Source: CAINVV01 sp964506325 (GTDB lineage: Bacteria > Bacteroidota > Bacteroidia > Bacteroidales > Prolixibacteraceae). Taken from it: a DNA stretch of 64,000 nucleotides. Position 1 is the first letter of the stretch; every line of letters begins with the position of its first letter. The position numbers and the translations under genes are program-made. Location: assembly GCA_964506325.1 (NCBI GenBank), contig CAZDLO010000007.1:10467-74466 (forward strand), written 5' to 3'. Positions 26,081 through 34,459 of this stretch are shown in pieces. The notes beneath the pieces were generated by a model, which was not told the origin of the DNA, searched no databases, and saw only the letters and a list, made by a program, of their open reading frames with translations.

Positions 26081-26101
26081 CGCTCCTTTTATAGGTTGCC
26101 G

Positions 26102-26109
26102 CAAAGGTA
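26102..26109 (-). promoter_or_regulatory. -7 promoter element (TACCTTTG) of obgE
   Basis: The minus strand reads TACCTTTG, an exact TAnnTTTG match 21 bases before the chosen obgE ATG. It lies inside the longer open frame, which argues against a start at 26116. No good -33 box was found. Confidence 0.55.
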
Positions 26110-26152
26110 CATACAATCACGGAGTATCGAAAACGATCGAAGTTACTCATTT

Positions 26153-26183
26153 TTTGATTCCAAATCCAGTTTAACTACCTTTG
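26153..26183 (+). promoter_or_regulatory. Consensus Bacteroidota promoter of the thioesterase gene
   Basis: TTTG at 26153-26156, a 19-base spacer, then TACCTTTG at 26176-26183: an exact match to the -33/-7 consensus with ideal spacing. The leader to the ATG at 26270 is about 80 bases. Confidence 0.8.
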
Positions 26184-26269
26184 ACAAAGCACACAGGAAT
26201 ATTTTTCGACTTTACGCGCAGAATATTCAAATTGCTCCGTAAACAATATTGAATACAAACCATTACCCT

Positions 26270-27013
26270 ATGACTCCAGTCTGGAAAGAAAATTTCAGGA
26301 TCACCTCGTACCAGGTAGACTTTCAGGAAAACATCAAGCCGACAAGTCTTATGCAGCTATTCCAGGAAGCAGCCGGCAATCATGCACAACATCTGGGAGC
26401 GGGATATGAAGCGCTGATCAGGGAAAAACTCTTCTGGGCCTTGTCCCGCATCAGGGTTGAAATAGATCAGTTGCCGAAATGGGGAGAGGAAATTCATATT
26501 GAAACCTGGCCATGCAGTCTGGTTGGTCCGTTTTTCAGGCGTGATTTTCTATTTTACAACCAGCAGAACGAGATTATCTGTAAAGGCGTTTCAGGCTGGC
26601 TGCTGCTTAGTGCTGAGACCATGAGGCCTCAGCGTTCCGACAGGCTCTCTATCGAGTTGCCATTCAATGAAGGCAAATATGCCGTTGAAGTCTTCCCTGA
26701 AAGGCTGAACGGGCTGGCAGAAATGCCCGTATTCAGTAAAAAAATATTGTACAACGAAATAGACGTGAACAACCATGTCAACAACACCCGGTACCTCGAC
26801 TGGGTAATGGATTGTTTCGACAGTGACTTTTACCGGGAGCACAGGCTGGATGGATTTACCCTGGAATTCCTGGGTGAAATGCATTGGGGCGACGAAGTGG
26901 AACTACTCTCGGGAAAGGAAAAAGACACATTTCACATCCAGGCTGTCAACATGAATACGCGGAAAACCGCCTTCAAAGCAGATGTGACATGGTCTGGGTT
27001 GCCAGTAAAGTGA
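26270..27013 (+). CDS. Acyl-ACP thioesterase
   Basis: Hydrolyses acyl-acyl carrier protein to release free fatty acid; FatA/FatB-like double hot-dog protein of 247 residues. The N-terminal hot-dog includes FRITSYQVDFQENIKPTSL and FQEAAGNHAQHLG, then WALSRIRVEIDQLPKWGE. The second half has the active-site string YNEIDVNNHVNNTRYLDW with the conserved N and H. The ATG at 26270 is preferred to the TTG at 26249, and a consensus promoter lies upstream. It converges with the antiporter gene 65 bp away. The family assignment is firm; the preferred chain length is not predictable. Confidence 0.93.
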   Translation: MTPVWKENFRITSYQVDFQENIKPTSLMQLFQEAAGNHAQHLGAGYEALIREKLFWALSRIRVEIDQLPKWGEEIHIETWPCSLVGPFFRRDFLFYNQQNEIICKGVSGWLLLSAETMRPQRSDRLSIELPFNEGKYAVEVFPERLNGLAEMPVFSKKILYNEIDVNNHVNNTRYLDWVMDCFDSDFYREHRLDGFTLEFLGEMHWGDEVELLSGKEKDTFHIQAVNMNTRKTAFKADVTWSGLPVK

Positions 27014-27025
27014 TCAGCGGAAATT

Positions 27026-27043
27026 CCCTGAAACCATTCAGGG
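27026..27043. terminator. Possible weak bidirectional hairpin terminator
   Basis: CCCTGAA and TTCAGGG form a 7-bp stem with an ACCA loop in the 65-bp gap between two convergent genes. No T-run follows on either strand, so termination activity is uncertain. Confidence 0.3.
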
Positions 27044-27078
27044 TCAAAGGATTTACAAGGCACGAAGGCTTCTGGATT

Positions 27079-29223
27079 CTACTTTTTCCTGCCGAACACT
27101 CTGCCGGCCCATTTTGCCGGATTCTTGAGCAGGCTCATCCCCTTTTCAATGATAGTATTGTCGAAATCGTGCGAAAACATCAGCTCAGAGGTATCATCGG
27201 CGGAAGAAGTGTAGACGAGGATGAAGCTGAGTTGCTCGAAATGCTTGGCCATCAGCCTGGGAATATTCTCCTGCACAAGCTTGTAAGAGACGCCACCGCT
27301 CCTGGGCAAAGGGAAAATAACCAGATCAGAAGGCTGTAAATGCTGACCCAGCGTGTTGAACTCCTCCCATTCCCTGAACTCAGAATGACTTATCCTGACA
27401 TTTGTCCTTTGCTGCTGGTGGAAAGCTGCAACCTGCTCATAAGTCTGAGAAGTGGAATGAAAATGACACGGAAGTCCCAGGGAGTTGCCCATGCGGAAAA
27501 TCCTGCTCAGCCAGTTTTGAAAACCGTATTCACGATCGGCAAACTTTGGACATACAATTACAATTTTTTTATAGCTGTTAAGGTTGGCATGGATACTTGC
27601 CACCCAAACCGCAATATCCGTATTCTCTACAAGGTATTTGACGTTGTTTCCAAAGAGCATTTCTGAAAACTGATTTTTCAACCCAAAGCCAATGATAATT
27701 TCGGAAGCAAATATCTCCTTGGCAACCCTTTTTATTCCGCCAGTTACTTTTTGGTCAATAGTTGTCACAATCTCCACTTTCTGATCCATACTGGCTGCAT
27801 GAATAATTGCTTGTTCAAGCATCCGCTTCGCTTCAATCAGTTTAGTCTTGGCAGTATGATCGTCATCGACAACGGATAAACCAACAATCGGGAACCGGTT
27901 TTTAGGAAGCTTAATAGCAATTGCAAGGTCAATCAACCTTTCCATGGTGACAGGATTGGAAATTGGAACCAAAATTTTCTGTTCAAGAAGCTGACTACTG
28001 GATTGATCCTTAAATTCTTCTTCCTGTATCATGATTTTCTTGGCGGCATTCTCAGTCACAAAGGAAGCTACCAGGCAGGTGACGAGGATCAGGACGATGG
28101 TTCCGTTCAGTACATTTTCATCGACAATTCCCATCTTAAAACCAACCAGGATTACAGCCAGCGTGGCAGCTGCATGTGAACTGCTCATACCAAAAATCAA
28201 CCTTCTCCATGTCGTCGGGAAGTTAAACGTAAGTGAAGTTATGGCTGCTGCCAGGTATTTCCCTATGATGGCAACGACAGTCAGTGTACCTGCAATGATC
28301 CATGCGGCTTTCCCATTTCCAATAACCTTCAGGTTGATCAGCATACCGACACTAATGAGGAAGAAAGGAATAAAAATGGCATTACCGACAAATTCCAGGC
28401 GGTTCATCAGGGAGGAAGTGCGCGGAACAAATTTATTCAAGGCTATTCCAGCTGCAAAGGCACCGATGATAGGCTCCAGGCCGGCGACTTCAGACAGGAA
28501 TGCCGCAAAAAAGACCATCGACAGAACGAATACAAAATGGGATCTTTTTTCTCCTTCCAGTTTTTTGAGGAACCAGGATGTCAATAATGGTACCAGCAAG
28601 AAGACAACCAGTAGGAAAAGCACCACTGAAATGGCGAAATTTATCCAGAAAAGGTGATTGATTTCTCCTTTCACGGAACCGACAATTACAGCAAACAAGA
28701 CCAGAACCGCGGTATCCGTAAGCATAGTTCCGCCAACAGTGATAGCAACCGCTTCATGCCTCGAGATACCCATTCTGCTGACAATAGGATATGTAACCAG
28801 GGTATGGGTGGAAAACATACTGGAAACCAGCAGGCTGGCATTCAGGTCAAGTTCCAGCAGGTACCGGCAAACCGGAAAACCCAGCGCCATGGGGATAATG
28901 AATGTAAAAAAACCAAATACCAGGCTCTTGTGCTTGTTGGTCTTAAATTCCTTCAAATCAAGCTCCAGACCAGCCAGGAACATGATATAAAGCAGTCCGA
29001 TCGTTGAAAACAGATCAACAGCGGCATTCTTCTCAATCCAACCCAGTCCATGCGGGCCGATGATCAATCCCGAAAGAATCAACCCGATAATTCCTGGAAT
29101 TTTAAGACTCCTGAGTAAAATTGGGGCAAGCAGTATGATGAACAGTATCACAGCAAAAATAAGTACTGAACTGTGAAACGGTTTTTGCAGCAAATCTATC
29201 AACCTGTCCAGAATCTGGGTCAT
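27079..29223 (-). CDS. Cation:proton antiporter (CPA2/Kef type) with C-terminal Usp-like region
   Basis: Inner-membrane monovalent cation/proton antiporter of 714 residues. Residues about 20-400 contain roughly twelve hydrophobic segments with the conserved LAGLELDLKEFK, GLEPIIGAFAAGIAL and HAAATLAVILVGF motifs. The remaining 300 residues are cytoplasmic and start ILVPISNPVTMERLIDLA, resembling tandem universal-stress-protein domains as found in Bacteroidota Kef-like transporters. The open frame goes back to 29379, but the ATG at 29223 is chosen because a consensus promoter lies between the two. No TrkA-N domain is visible. The transported ion (K+ or Na+) cannot be decided. Confidence 0.9.
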   Translation of the reverse strand: MTQILDRLIDLLQKPFHSSVLIFAVILFIILLAPILLRSLKIPGIIGLILSGLIIGPHGLGWIEKNAAVDLFSTIGLLYIMFLAGLELDLKEFKTNKHKSLVFGFFTFIIPMALGFPVCRYLLELDLNASLLVSSMFSTHTLVTYPIVSRMGISRHEAVAITVGGTMLTDTAVLVLFAVIVGSVKGEINHLFWINFAISVVLFLLVVFLLVPLLTSWFLKKLEGEKRSHFVFVLSMVFFAAFLSEVAGLEPIIGAFAAGIALNKFVPRTSSLMNRLEFVGNAIFIPFFLISVGMLINLKVIGNGKAAWIIAGTLTVVAIIGKYLAAAITSLTFNFPTTWRRLIFGMSSSHAAATLAVILVGFKMGIVDENVLNGTIVLILVTCLVASFVTENAAKKIMIQEEEFKDQSSSQLLEQKILVPISNPVTMERLIDLAIAIKLPKNRFPIVGLSVVDDDHTAKTKLIEAKRMLEQAIIHAASMDQKVEIVTTIDQKVTGGIKRVAKEIFASEIIIGFGLKNQFSEMLFGNNVKYLVENTDIAVWVASIHANLNSYKKIVIVCPKFADREYGFQNWLSRIFRMGNSLGLPCHFHSTSQTYEQVAAFHQQQRTNVRISHSEFREWEEFNTLGQHLQPSDLVIFPLPRSGGVSYKLVQENIPRLMAKHFEQLSFILVYTSSADDTSELMFSHDFDNTIIEKGMSLLKNPAKWAGRVFGRKK

Positions 29224-29251
29224 AGCTACTTTTCTCAGGGATTGTGAGCCC

Positions 29252-29281
29252 CAAATATAGGCAAATGTGATTAAGTGACAA
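29252..29281 (-). promoter_or_regulatory. Consensus promoter of the antiporter gene
   Basis: On the minus strand TTG (29281-29279), a 19-base spacer, then TATATTTG (29259-29252). Transcription would start about 20 bases before the ATG at 29223, which fixes that start. Confidence 0.75.
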
Positions 29282-29464
29282 TTGCAAAGACCTGTAATCT
29301 GAGAATCTTCCTCATAAAACGACAGATACCAGGGAACAAATCCAATTTTAGCGAGGTTAAGAATTAAACCATCCGGCACTTTATGAATCGAAGTATGGAT
29401 TAATCCATCTTCCGGTTGTCGGGGTATTAGGGAAGAACTTTAAAATTAACTTTCTGAAAAAGCA

Positions 29465-29959
29465 ATGAATTTCTCATATTTGCCGGAAATAGGACTGCGG
29501 TCGGTTGCCGTATATCTGTTTATTATACTGGCAATCAGATTATTCGGAAAAAAAGAACTGGCTCAGTTATCCGTAATTGACCTTGTTTTCATTTTGCTGA
29601 TCAGTAACCTTGTCCAAAATACGATGGTCGGCAATAATACCTCCTTGCCAGGAGGCATTTTTGCGACACTTGCACTTTTTGCGACGAATTTCATTTTAAA
29701 TAAATATTGTTCCGAAACAAAAAATCCCACGAACTGGTACGAGGGAAATCCAATACCGGATAATCTCAAACTCAATGGAATCAGCCTGGAGGAAATTGAA
29801 GCCGCCGCACTCGAACATGGTGTGGAAAAAGTCGGCGAAGTAAAACTGGCAATCCTGGAAGTGGACGGCACCATCAGTATATTAAGCGGTGATTTCCGGC
29901 ACAAAACAAACCATCACTTCCAAAAAACAAAACACAGGGGAAATAGATGGGTTAATTAA
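29465..29959 (+). CDS. DUF421 (YetF-like) membrane protein, short form
   Basis: Small membrane protein of 164 residues. Three transmembrane segments occupy about 10-85 with the family signature IRLFGKKELAQLSVIDLVFILLISNLVQN (residues 22-50). The C-terminal domain ends with VGEVKLAILEVDGTISIL. Compared with ordinary DUF421 proteins, the linker between TM3 and the C-terminal domain is about 25-30 residues shorter; the usual GxPxxLIxxG stretch is reduced to YEGNPIPDNLKLNG. The frame is intact, so this is either a natural short variant or an in-frame deletion. The gene is alone, divergent from the antiporter. The function of the family is unknown. Confidence 0.85.
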   Translation: MNFSYLPEIGLRSVAVYLFIILAIRLFGKKELAQLSVIDLVFILLISNLVQNTMVGNNTSLPGGIFATLALFATNFILNKYCSETKNPTNWYEGNPIPDNLKLNGISLEEIEAAALEHGVEKVGEVKLAILEVDGTISILSGDFRHKTNHHFQKTKHRGNRWVN

Positions 29960-30089
29960 TACCTGAGATCGCAGGGATAAATCGATTAGAATATTTTATT
30001 CATCAAAAAAAATAAAAAGCACAAAGATATTTAACAAAAAATTTGCATAAATCCGCTTTATTGTAAAGCACTTCAACCATTACTATTCT

Positions 30090-30097
30090 TATATTTG
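30090..30097 (+). promoter_or_regulatory. -7 promoter element of the efflux operon
   Basis: TATATTTG matches TAnnTTTG exactly and lies 104 bases before the adaptor ATG (30202). No TTTG was found at the right upstream distance. Confidence 0.45.
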
Positions 30098-30201
30098 GTA
30101 CCGTCAATTTACTACTATAATCACTTCAATCATGCCTGTTTTGAATTGTTTTGATGCTCAAAACAAAGTTCAGTTAAATAAAAGGCATCAACCCGTATAT
30201 T

Positions 30202-31551
30202 ATGGATAAAAAACGTGTTTTTATCATTTCGTGTGTCTCGGTTATTTTGTTGATCTTCCTTTATTTCAGCCTTATCAGGAAATCCGGAGAGGTAGAAATT
30301 ACCTGCAAGGTTGTGAAGGGCGCCATCGAGGTTAAAGTTCATACTTCAGGTCAGCTTGAATCAGAAAAGTCTGAAAATATTGTGCTGCCATCGGTGTTAT
30401 CCACCCAAAACGTCAGGGTCTATGAAATCAAGATCACTGATTTGATCGAGGAGGGTACTGTCGTTGATTCAGGACAATACATTGCCACCCTGGATCATAA
30501 AGTGATTGAAGAGGTTCTGACCCAGGCAAGACTGGAGCTGGAAGCATCACAGGTAATCATTGAAGATGCCAAGCTTGATTCCAGCCTTAATCTTAGCAAT
30601 TACCGTGATTTGATCACCAATTCCAGGGCAGACGTGGAAGAGCGCAAAATAGTGCTTGCTGAGTCTGTCTATGAATCCCCTTCGGTGATCAAAAAAGCGG
30701 AAATGGACCTGGCCAAGACCGCTAGAAAACTTGAACAGGATATCAAAGGCCTCGGCATGCGCCAGCGACAGTTAAACTCGCAGATGGAGAGGCGAAACAT
30801 CGACGTCAGGCTTAAGCAGAAAAGAGTGGATGACCTTCTGAAACTCTATGATGCCCTGATCATTAAGGCCCCAAAACCCGGTATGGTGATTTATGCCCGT
30901 GACAGGTTTGGCATCAAGATCCAGGTCGGATCAGTCCTTACCCCCTGGAGCCCTATTATTGCCACCTTGCCGGATATGACAAAAATGATATCCGAGACCT
31001 ATGTGAATGAGATAGATATAGCAAAAATTAAGACCGCACAAAAGGTTACCATCAGTATCGACGCTTTCCCGGATAAAGAGTTGAAGGGTGAAGTTATTTC
31101 AGTGGCGAATATTGGTCAGCCCATGCCTAAAAGTGATTCCAAAGTATTCCTTGTCAACATCAGGGTTTTCGGCAGCGATCCGGATCTGAAACCAGCCATG
31201 ACCACAGGCAACCTTATTCAGACCGGTGTTTACAGCGACAGGTTGTATGTTCCTTCCGAGGCTGTATTTGAAACTGATTCAACACAGTATGTCTACCTGA
31301 AAAAGAAAGAACTGGTAAAGCAGATCATTGATGTAGGAGAGGAAAACGAAGATTACATCATCATCAACAAGGGTGTTGCTGAGAATGATGTTGTATTACT
31401 GAGCGAACCTGAAAAAACAGAGGAAATCCCAACTGTCGGATGGGAGATTTACGAGGAGAAGTTAAAAAAACAACAGGAACGCAGGCAGGACAGCCCGGAA
31501 AAGCAAAGTTTACCGGACGGGAAAGCAGTTATTCTCCCTGAAAAAAAATAG
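30202..31551 (+). CDS. HlyD/MacA-type efflux periplasmic adaptor (1)
   Basis: Membrane-fusion protein of 449 residues linking an inner-membrane transporter to a TolC channel. It has one N-terminal transmembrane segment (VFIISCVSVILLIFLYFSLI, 6-25), a split lipoyl-like domain (VVKGAIEVKVHTSG, then IKAPKPGMVIYARD), a long coiled-coil hairpin at about 110-220 and a beta-barrel (IDIAKIKTAQKVTISIDAF). The C-terminal tail is charged (KLKKQQERRQDSPEKQ). It is the first of four genes in the operon, 54 bp before the permease. The exported substrate is unknown. Confidence 0.9.
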   Translation: MDKKRVFIISCVSVILLIFLYFSLIRKSGEVEITCKVVKGAIEVKVHTSGQLESEKSENIVLPSVLSTQNVRVYEIKITDLIEEGTVVDSGQYIATLDHKVIEEVLTQARLELEASQVIIEDAKLDSSLNLSNYRDLITNSRADVEERKIVLAESVYESPSVIKKAEMDLAKTARKLEQDIKGLGMRQRQLNSQMERRNIDVRLKQKRVDDLLKLYDALIIKAPKPGMVIYARDRFGIKIQVGSVLTPWSPIIATLPDMTKMISETYVNEIDIAKIKTAQKVTISIDAFPDKELKGEVISVANIGQPMPKSDSKVFLVNIRVFGSDPDLKPAMTTGNLIQTGVYSDRLYVPSEAVFETDSTQYVYLKKKELVKQIIDVGEENEDYIIINKGVAENDVVLLSEPEKTEEIPTVGWEIYEEKLKKQQERRQDSPEKQSLPDGKAVILPEKK

Positions 31552-31605
31552 TCAGCCACAGCAACTTCTATTTAACATGACTCTTATACACCGAAACAAC
31601 CTTCA

Positions 31606-32964
31606 ATGAAGATACAAGCCTTTTACAGACGGTATTCGTACAATGTTCAGATTGCCATCGAAGCAATAATTGCCAACAGGGTAAAATCCCTGCTGACCGC
31701 CCTGGGTATTATCTTCGGAGTTGCGGCAGTTATCAGTATGCTGGCAATAGGCAACGGGGCCGAGCAGGAAATCCTGGAGCAAATCAAAATGGTTGGAGTG
31801 AATAACATCATTATAACACCTGTTTTACAGGCTGACCAGGCAAGTTCCAATGATCCCAAAAGCGCTACAACGGAAGGAAATCAGCTTGCCGGAAACAAAA
31901 AGAAATTCTCCAAGGGGCTCACCCTCCTGGATGCCGCATCCATCAAGGAGGTAATCCCGACAGTCGAGGATGTTTGTCCTATCATTACCTTTAACTACAC
32001 TGCCATACTCCACGACATCAGCAGTCCTGTAAAACTGGATGGCACGGACAACACGTATTTCAGCCTTTTTGACATCAAGCTGGAGAGTGGTACGCTATTC
32101 CATACACAACACACCAAAGAAGGTTATCCGGTGTGCGTCATTGGGTACAACGTGAAGAATATCTTTTTCAACCAGGAAAATCCTATCGGTAAATACATCA
32201 AATGCGGCCAGATATGGTTACAGGTCATTGGGGTCATCGAAAAACGAAGCTTTGTTGGTTCCGGAGGGGGAACAACTACGATCAGCAGTACGGACAACAG
32301 CATCATTATTCCTGTTAAAACCATGCTGCTAAGATTCAGAAACAGGGCACTGATACGTGGTGACCAGGTGAAGCAAGCCAGCGCCAGCAACCAGAATACC
32401 GGCAAGACAGAAGATCTGAACCAACTGGACAAGATCATCGTCAGGGTAAGAGAAACACAGGAGCTCACAGCCACAGCCAAGGTTGTAGGCAATATGCTAC
32501 TTAGAAAACACAACCGCATCCGGGACTTTGAAGTCAGTATTCCTGAATTATTGCTGAAGCAACAGCAAAAGACGAAGAAGATATTCAACATCGTACTCGG
32601 AGCCATTGCCGGCATCTCCCTTATTGTTGGAGGTATTGGAATTATGAACATCATGCTCGCCTCAGTGATGGAACGGATTCGTGAAATAGGGACCCGCCAG
32701 GCAATCGGCGCATCAAGAAAGGATATTGTTTTCCAGTTCCTTTCGGAATCAACACTTATCAGCCTTGCAGGAGGACTTATCGGGGTAATCCTAGGGGTGA
32801 TCTTGTCAAAAATCATTCAGACCGTGTTTGAAATCAAGACAATAATCTCCCTTTTTTCAATATTTATCTCGTTTGGAGTTTCAGTCTTCATCGGCATCAC
32901 TTTTGGTTATCTTCCGGCCAAACAGGCTGCAGACAAAGACCCTGTAGAATCATTAAGACAATAA
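31606..32964 (+). CDS. MacB-like ABC transporter permease without ATPase domain
   Basis: Inner-membrane FtsX/MacB-type permease, 452 residues. TM1 is at about 25-50 (KSLLTALGIIFGVAAVISML), a large periplasmic domain follows (about 50-320), and three C-terminal helices begin FNIVLGAIAGISLIVGGIGI. Signatures REIGTRQAIGASRKDI and the end PAKQAADKDPVESLRQ are typical. There is no Walker A or Walker B motif anywhere in the protein, and no separate ATPase gene in the operon, so the ATP-binding subunit must come from elsewhere. It is followed 7 bp later by the TolC gene. Confidence 0.92.
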   Translation: MKIQAFYRRYSYNVQIAIEAIIANRVKSLLTALGIIFGVAAVISMLAIGNGAEQEILEQIKMVGVNNIIITPVLQADQASSNDPKSATTEGNQLAGNKKKFSKGLTLLDAASIKEVIPTVEDVCPIITFNYTAILHDISSPVKLDGTDNTYFSLFDIKLESGTLFHTQHTKEGYPVCVIGYNVKNIFFNQENPIGKYIKCGQIWLQVIGVIEKRSFVGSGGGTTTISSTDNSIIIPVKTMLLRFRNRALIRGDQVKQASASNQNTGKTEDLNQLDKIIVRVRETQELTATAKVVGNMLLRKHNRIRDFEVSIPELLLKQQQKTKKIFNIVLGAIAGISLIVGGIGIMNIMLASVMERIREIGTRQAIGASRKDIVFQFLSESTLISLAGGLIGVILGVILSKIIQTVFEIKTIISLFSIFISFGVSVFIGITFGYLPAKQAADKDPVESLRQ

Positions 32965-32971
32965 TAAATAT

Positions 32972-34459
32972 ATGATCCGCATTTTTTTACTTATACTGCT
33001 AATAACAGCAAGTAAGGTCTCCTTCTCCCAGAGAAATGTAATGAAGATTACACTCTCCGAGGCGATAGATATGGCATCACGGCAGTCACTGGATGCCTTC
33101 AGGCAGCAAAACATGTACCTTGCCAGCTATTGGGAATTCAAGTATTACAGGTCCGATAAACTGCCACAGTTATCGATTGGTGCCAATCCATTTGCTTACA
33201 ATAATTCAATCAGGTCGGACTACGTACCCACAGACCAGAGCTGGCAATACACACAGCAACAGAGTATTACGTCGAGCGCCTCGCTGAAAATGACACAAAA
33301 TGTCGGACTTACCGGCGGTAGTTTTACGGCCAGTACCGACCTTGGCATGGTTAAGAACTTCATCGGCGATATGGCTACTACCTACTCGTCCAATATGGTA
33401 AGCATGGGGTACCGGCAAAGATTAAACGGCTATAACAGGCTGCGTTGGGAATCCAAAATTGAACCGCTCAAATTTGAGACTGCCAGGAAAAAATTCATTC
33501 AGTCGAGGGAAGATATCGCCATAAAGACCACCAGCAAGTTCTTCGGACTTGTAGATGCCCAGATTGAGCTCAATATTGCCACAACGAACCTGGCCAATTC
33601 AGACACTTTGTACCAGATCGGAAAAGGCCGCTACCAGGTCGGGACCTTAACCCAGGACGAGCTGCTGAATTTCGAGCTTAACCTGATGAATTCACGCATT
33701 GCCGTGACCAGGGCCAACCAGGGACTTCTCAGGGCTCGATCGGATCTCAACATTTTCCTGGGCATCGAAAAAAATACTTTCATTGATTGCATTGTTCCCA
33801 AAGCGATCAGTTCTGCCTTACAAATCAACGTGGAGGATGCCGTTCAGAAATCGATGGAAAACAATCCCGAAATAATGTCGCAGGAAAGGCAGTTACTTGA
33901 GCAGGAGAGTAATGTCAGGCTGGTAAAGGCTCAAAACGGTATTAGTGCCGATATCAGTGCCACGGCTGGATTAAATCAAAAATCAATCGATCTTGCTACT
34001 GTGTACGAAAATCCGAACCGGTTTCAAAATATAGGCCTCATAAATCTCTCTGTTCCCATCAAGGACTGGGGTAAAAGAAAAGGGCAGATATTAATGGCAG
34101 AATCAAACAGGGAGGTGGTTGTAAATACTGTAAAGCAACAAAGAATTGACTTTCAGCAATCTGTACTGATGAACGTCCTTGAATTCAATCTTCAGTCAGA
34201 ACAGGTAGTCAATTCGGCAAAGGCAGATACCATAGCACAGATGGGCTTTGATGTGACCATGCGTCGCTTTAAGATTGGCAAACTGGATGTGACCAAACTC
34301 AACATGGCAAGAACTGACCTGGAGAATGCCAGGAGGGCCTATATAAGCTCACTGCAGAAGTATTGGACCTCCTATTTCCTGATTCGCCAGCTTGCTCTTT
34401 TCGATTTTGAAAGAAATGTTGAATTGGGTGTTGACTTTGATAATATGCTGAACAAATGA
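32972..34459 (+). CDS. TolC-family outer membrane efflux channel
   Basis: Outer-membrane channel of 495 residues with signal peptide (MIRIFLLILLITASKVSFSQ, 1-20). The mature chain shows two long helical repeats separated by short strands, as in TolC: the first at about 140-270 and the second at about 285-480 with LLEQESNVRLVKAQNG and MRRFKIGKLDVTKLNMA. It lies between the permease (7 bp) and the second adaptor, whose start overlaps its stop by 4 bp, so all three are translated from one mRNA. It provides the exit duct for the complex. Confidence 0.9.
   Translation: MIRIFLLILLITASKVSFSQRNVMKITLSEAIDMASRQSLDAFRQQNMYLASYWEFKYYRSDKLPQLSIGANPFAYNNSIRSDYVPTDQSWQYTQQQSITSSASLKMTQNVGLTGGSFTASTDLGMVKNFIGDMATTYSSNMVSMGYRQRLNGYNRLRWESKIEPLKFETARKKFIQSREDIAIKTTSKFFGLVDAQIELNIATTNLANSDTLYQIGKGRYQVGTLTQDELLNFELNLMNSRIAVTRANQGLLRARSDLNIFLGIEKNTFIDCIVPKAISSALQINVEDAVQKSMENNPEIMSQERQLLEQESNVRLVKAQNGISADISATAGLNQKSIDLATVYENPNRFQNIGLINLSVPIKDWGKRKGQILMAESNREVVVNTVKQQRIDFQQSVLMNVLEFNLQSEQVVNSAKADTIAQMGFDVTMRRFKIGKLDVTKLNMARTDLENARRAYISSLQKYWTSYFLIRQLALFDFERNVELGVDFDNMLNK

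Noticed and set aside
27079..29223. KefB/KefC with TrkA-N regulatory domain
   Set aside because: The cytoplasmic part looks like universal-stress-protein domains; no GxGxxG Rossmann motif of TrkA-N was seen.
29224..29379. 52-residue N-terminal extension of the antiporter
   Set aside because: A consensus promoter lies within it, and the family starts at the internal methionine.
32124..32816. 230-codon open frame opposite the MacB-like permease
   Set aside because: Composition mirrors the permease codons in reverse; the permease has complete family motifs.
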